From DHVE2 group archaeon (GTDB lineage: Archaea; Thermoplasmatota; Thermoplasmata; Thermoplasmatales; Aciduliprofundaceae), in assembly GCA_026986135.1 (NCBI GenBank), contig JALSPD010000023.1, positions 1-18,341 on the forward strand: 18,341 nt of DNA. Direction: 5' to 3'. A program made the position numbers and the translations under genes. The first letter of the stretch is position 1. Each line of letters starts with the position of its first letter. Below, piece after piece: positions 16,079 to 18,341 of this stretch. Under the pieces are notes generated by a model. It was not told the DNA's origin, ran no database searches, and saw only the letters and a list, made by a program, of their open reading frames with translations.

Positions 16079-16834
16079 TTAGTAGATGTATATCACCGCT
16101 GAGTCTCCCTCCACATATATGTAATACCATCCGGAGGGCATATCATCTGGAACGACCCATGTGTATTCCACACTTTCTCCAGGATGCAAGATCACTTCGT
16201 GTCTCCATACTTTCTGAGTTACCACGTTTCCGTTATCGTCCACCACTTCAAATCCAGAGCCGAACATGGCGATCTGGTCTCCGTGATTCACAACGATGAT
16301 ATGCACAACATCACCAGGGAAGTATACTGTTGAATCAGTGTAGACAAACAACATCTCGTTTGAATATCCCTGTGCTTCCGGTGCTGCAACATTAACCGTT
16401 ATATTTGTTTTTGGAGCGCTTCCAGCCCATGCCTCTATGTATATTATTCCAGATGCATTTTCGGGCACTGTCCAGTCTATGTATGCGGTGTAACTCTTGC
16501 CAGGATCAAGATTAACAACGTGCCACATCACATACTTGCTTTCGTACTTGGCACTGTCTATTTTTACAAGTTCGCCTCCCACATACTTGTATATATTTGC
16601 ATATGCAAACACAGGGGCATGGCCGCTAAGGGCGAACGGAGTATCACCCACATTTTTTACCTCTACCGCTATCTTAACATTATCGCCCGGCGCAATTTCC
16701 GTGGTTTTCTCCTCCCCTTTTATCAGGTATGCATTAACCTCTACTTTGCTATCTCCACCGTGCGCCACCATAGCCCCGTAGGCACCAGCGATGAGCAGAC
16801 CGATCGTTATTATTGCCATCATACCCCATCTCAT
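16079..16834 (-). CDS. Secreted protein with two tandem Ig-like (CARDB/inhibitor-type) domains
   Basis: The 251-residue protein begins with a signal or anchor segment (MRWGMMAIITIGLLIAGAYG). It then has two similar beta-sandwich modules of about 100 residues each. Both have a starting segment of the type IAPGDNVKIAVEVKN or YFPGDVVHIIVVNHG. Both then carry Trp-His/Arg, LDPGKSYTAYIDWTVP or LHPGESVEYTWVVP, and an ending such as GIIYIEA or GWYYIYVEG. The pattern is that of an extracellular Ig-like fold, related to CARDB or BsuPI-type domains, so adhesion, ligand binding or protease inhibition are possible. ATG 16834 is preferred over GTG 16843 because GAGGTGA (16840-16846) lies 5 nt upstream of it. 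No active-site motif is visible. Function unknown. Confidence 0.8.
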   Translation of the reverse strand: MRWGMMAIITIGLLIAGAYGAMVAHGGDSKVEVNAYLIKGEEKTTEIAPGDNVKIAVEVKNVGDTPFALSGHAPVFAYANIYKYVGGELVKIDSAKYESKYVMWHVVNLDPGKSYTAYIDWTVPENASGIIYIEAWAGSAPKTNITVNVAAPEAQGYSNEMLFVYTDSTVYFPGDVVHIIVVNHGDQIAMFGSGFEVVDDNGNVVTQKVWRHEVILHPGESVEYTWVVPDDMPSGWYYIYVEGDSAVIYIY

Positions 16835-16866
16835 GATCTTCACCTCATCCCCTTCATGGTTTTTCC

Positions 16867-16875
16867 ATATTTAAA
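16867..16875 (-). promoter_or_regulatory. TATA box of the Ig-like gene
   Basis: The minus strand reads TTTAAATAT, close to the archaeal consensus. Transcription should start near 16845, next to GAGGTGA (16840-16846) and about 10 nt before ATG 16834. Confidence 0.6.
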
Positions 16876-16940
16876 CTTTGCGTAAATTGTTATACTATAG
16901 AAGTGTAACAACACAAACTCAGTGAAAAACATGGCGTGAA

Positions 16941-16950
16941 AAGATTAATT
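16941..16950 (+). promoter_or_regulatory. TATA-like element of ubiX
   Basis: AAGATTAATT is centred about 28 nt before ATG 16974. There is no ribosome-binding site, so the mRNA is probably leaderless. Confidence 0.4.
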
Positions 16951-16973
16951 ACAGATCAGCAGATACTGCAAAT

Positions 16974-17531
16974 ATGGAGATAGTTGTTGGAATCTCGGGA
17001 GCGTCTGGTTCTATTCTGGCCATAAAACTGCTTGAGAATCTAAGTAAAACTAAAACTGCAGAAATAAGGGCAATAGTTTCAAAAGATGCAGAAAATATTA
17101 TGAAATACGAAACAGGGTATGGTGTGGAGTATGTACGTGATCTGGTTGATAGGCTTTATCCCAATGATGACCTAAGCGCCGATATTGCATCAGGCACACA
17201 TAAATTTGATGCCATGGTCATTGTGCCCTGTTCCATGAGTACTGTTGCAAAAATAGCCTGTGGTATTGCTGACAATCTCATAACTCGCACGGCAGCGGTT
17301 GCTCTGAAGGAGAGGAGAAAACTAATTTTAGTTCCCCGTGAGACACCTCTCAGCACTATAGCCCTTAAGAGGCTGTATGAATTGTCGTCTGCAGGTGCAA
17401 TAATATTGCCACCAATGCCCGCTTTTTACCTGAAACAGAGCACGTTGGAGGAAGTAGCCGAGTATATTGCGGGAAAGATTCTGGATCAGCTTGGCATAGA
17501 GCATAGGCTTTACAGGCCCTACGCACCGTAG
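16974..17531 (+). CDS. ubiX: Flavin prenyltransferase UbiX (Pad1 family)
   Basis: UbiX joins a dimethylallyl group to FMN, producing the prenylated flavin needed by UbiD-type decarboxylases. The 185-residue length is normal. Motifs are GISGASGS (6-13) for FMN binding, VPCSMSTVAKIACGIADNL from 84 with the conserved Arg105, and LVPRETPLS around 119-127. All are typical of active UbiX. No ubiD is in the window, so the partner must lie elsewhere. In archaea the cofactor may serve quinone synthesis or the anhydromevalonate branch of isoprenoid synthesis, which cannot be decided here. The 3' end overlaps the converging membrane-protein gene by 13 bp. Confidence 0.95.
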   Translation: MEIVVGISGASGSILAIKLLENLSKTKTAEIRAIVSKDAENIMKYETGYGVEYVRDLVDRLYPNDDLSADIASGTHKFDAMVIVPCSMSTVAKIACGIADNLITRTAAVALKERRKLILVPRETPLSTIALKRLYELSSAGAIILPPMPAFYLKQSTLEEVAEYIAGKILDQLGIEHRLYRPYAP

Positions 17532-18341
17532 AGTTTGCGTATTATTGGTATGGATGCCCCGAGGGATGCACCGAGGACTATTATATATATAATTCCGTCA
17601 AAGGGAATGATCAGGTACAGTATCAAAAGCGTCACTTTCAATCCGATGGTGTATTTTGATACCTTTTTTTCCATAAGCGTACCCTCTTTTCCTTTTCTGA
17701 ACCTGCCTGAGATTACTCCAAGGCCATAAACAGTAATGAGATAGTAAATAAAAAGGAGGATGGGTGAATTGAGAATATCAAAACTTCTGTATTCAACCCA
17801 GCCCCCGGAGGCCATGAAGAATTCTGCAACCACAAGCCTTAGGCGAAATGTTCCCTGTGGAAGAGCAAAACTACCTATACCCGCCATAATTTCCCGGTGT
17901 TTGACCTCCACGGACACATTATGTAAATTAAATTGAGATATCTGGGACTCATTAGAAATTGCAGCGTAAAATGGGGCAAACGAGATGTTTAATGATGTAA
18001 CTGTATGTTTTCCTGTTACTGGTTCTCCACGCACAAGCATTCTTAATACTATTGGGCTGTTGGAATTAACATCTCCTATAAGGCCCTTCACATCGTTTTC
18101 GTCGTTGAGGATTCCCTGCGTATCATCATGAAGTGGATCTGCCCTGTTAATGCGAATGAACGCCAGGTAGCCGCATCCATATAGATTTTCTTCCACCACC
18201 CTTTCAAGATCTTTTTTGAAATATCTGGAGGCAACACCGATATCTATGGTACTAACGCCGTATTTTTTGCCTATTGCAACCCTCAGTTGATGGGCAAGTC
18301 CTCCATATATTCTCCACGTTATGTGCCCACCATATACATCC
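17519..18341 (-). CDS. Unrecognised membrane protein with an extracytoplasmic domain (5' end cut off by the window)
   Basis: The frame is open from the window edge to the TAG at 17519-17521, giving 273 visible residues. An internal GTG at 18199 is not the start: coding-like sequence (YGGLAHQLRVAIGKKYG, then DIGVASRYFKKDLERVVEEN) continues upstream without a stop. The first 190 or so visible residues look like a soluble, partly beta-rich domain. They are followed by a membrane segment (SPILLFIYYLITVYGLGVI), a basic loop (GRFRKGKEGTLMEKK) and two further hydrophobic stretches near the C-terminus. I recognise no family. The basic loop suggests the loop faces the cytoplasm and the large domain faces outside. 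The 3' end overlaps ubiX by 13 bp. Confidence 0.75.
   Translation of the reverse strand, partial: DVYGGHITWRIYGGLAHQLRVAIGKKYGVSTIDIGVASRYFKKDLERVVEENLYGCGYLAFIRINRADPLHDDTQGILNDENDVKGLIGDVNSNSPIVLRMLVRGEPVTGKHTVTSLNISFAPFYAAISNESQISQFNLHNVSVEVKHREIMAGIGSFALPQGTFRLRLVVAEFFMASGGWVEYRSFDILNSPILLFIYYLITVYGLGVISGRFRKGKEGTLMEKKVSKYTIGLKVTLLILYLIIPFDGIIYIIVLGASLGASIPIIRKLYGA

Noticed and set aside
17519..18199. Complete 226-residue membrane protein starting at GTG 18199
   Set aside because: The same frame continues upstream to the window edge with coding-like sequence and no stop, so the gene is cut off rather than starting at 18199.

Overview
The window is archaeal chromosome. It carries transcription factor B, RadA, the H/ACA protein Gar1 and a two-gene SufC-SufB system. 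Promoters are TATA-box type, about 26 nt upstream of the start codon or of a GGTGAT ribosome-binding site. The gene content and moderate, uneven GC content fit a euryarchaeote of the Thermoplasmatota / DHVE2 (Aciduliprofundum-like) kind. That genus-level guess comes from general gene style, not from a search. Nearly all the DNA is coding, and no tRNA, rRNA, CRISPR array or intact insertion sequence was seen.

Layout. 1-2530: the tail of an unknown gene, pdxT (glutaminase of PLP synthase) on +, gcvT (aminomethyltransferase) on -, and an M50 intramembrane protease on -. A 25-bp inverted repeat brackets gcvT exactly, and an 18-bp palindrome sits on its promoter. 2531-6523: a 1330-residue TPR protein on -, translationally coupled to the M50 protease by an ATGA overlap. 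It ends in three helix-turn-helix-like repeats and an acidic tail. 6524-6676: divergent promoter region. 6677-7824: gar1 and tfb, overlapping by 34 nt. 7885-9420: a secreted, membrane-anchored FG-GAP protein that reads as a seven-bladed beta-propeller. 9498-11515: a bacterial-type (class I) GAPDH gene and radA, each with its own similar promoter. 11518-13588: sufC-sufB on -, tail to tail with radA. 13642-14160: an isoprenylcysteine/phospholipid-methyltransferase-like membrane protein on -. 14161-14448: a spacer without a convincing gene. 14449-16023: an AT-rich RNase J-like metallo-beta-lactamase/beta-CASP gene on +. 16079-16834: a secreted protein with two tandem Ig-like domains on -. 16974-17531: ubiX on +. 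17519-18341: the 3' part of an unrecognised membrane protein on -, cut by the window edge.

How the genes work together. Most are single-gene or two-gene units: TPR-M50, gar1-tfb and sufC-sufB. The promoters fall into two classes. One gives leaderless mRNAs (pdxT, gar1, sufC, the methyltransferase, the MBL gene, ubiX). The other gives leaders of about 10 nt that begin with the ribosome-binding site (gcvT, TPR, FG-GAP, gap, radA, Ig-like). The least explained items are the repeat-bracketed gcvT, the giant TPR protein coupled to an intramembrane protease, and the bacterial-type GAPDH.
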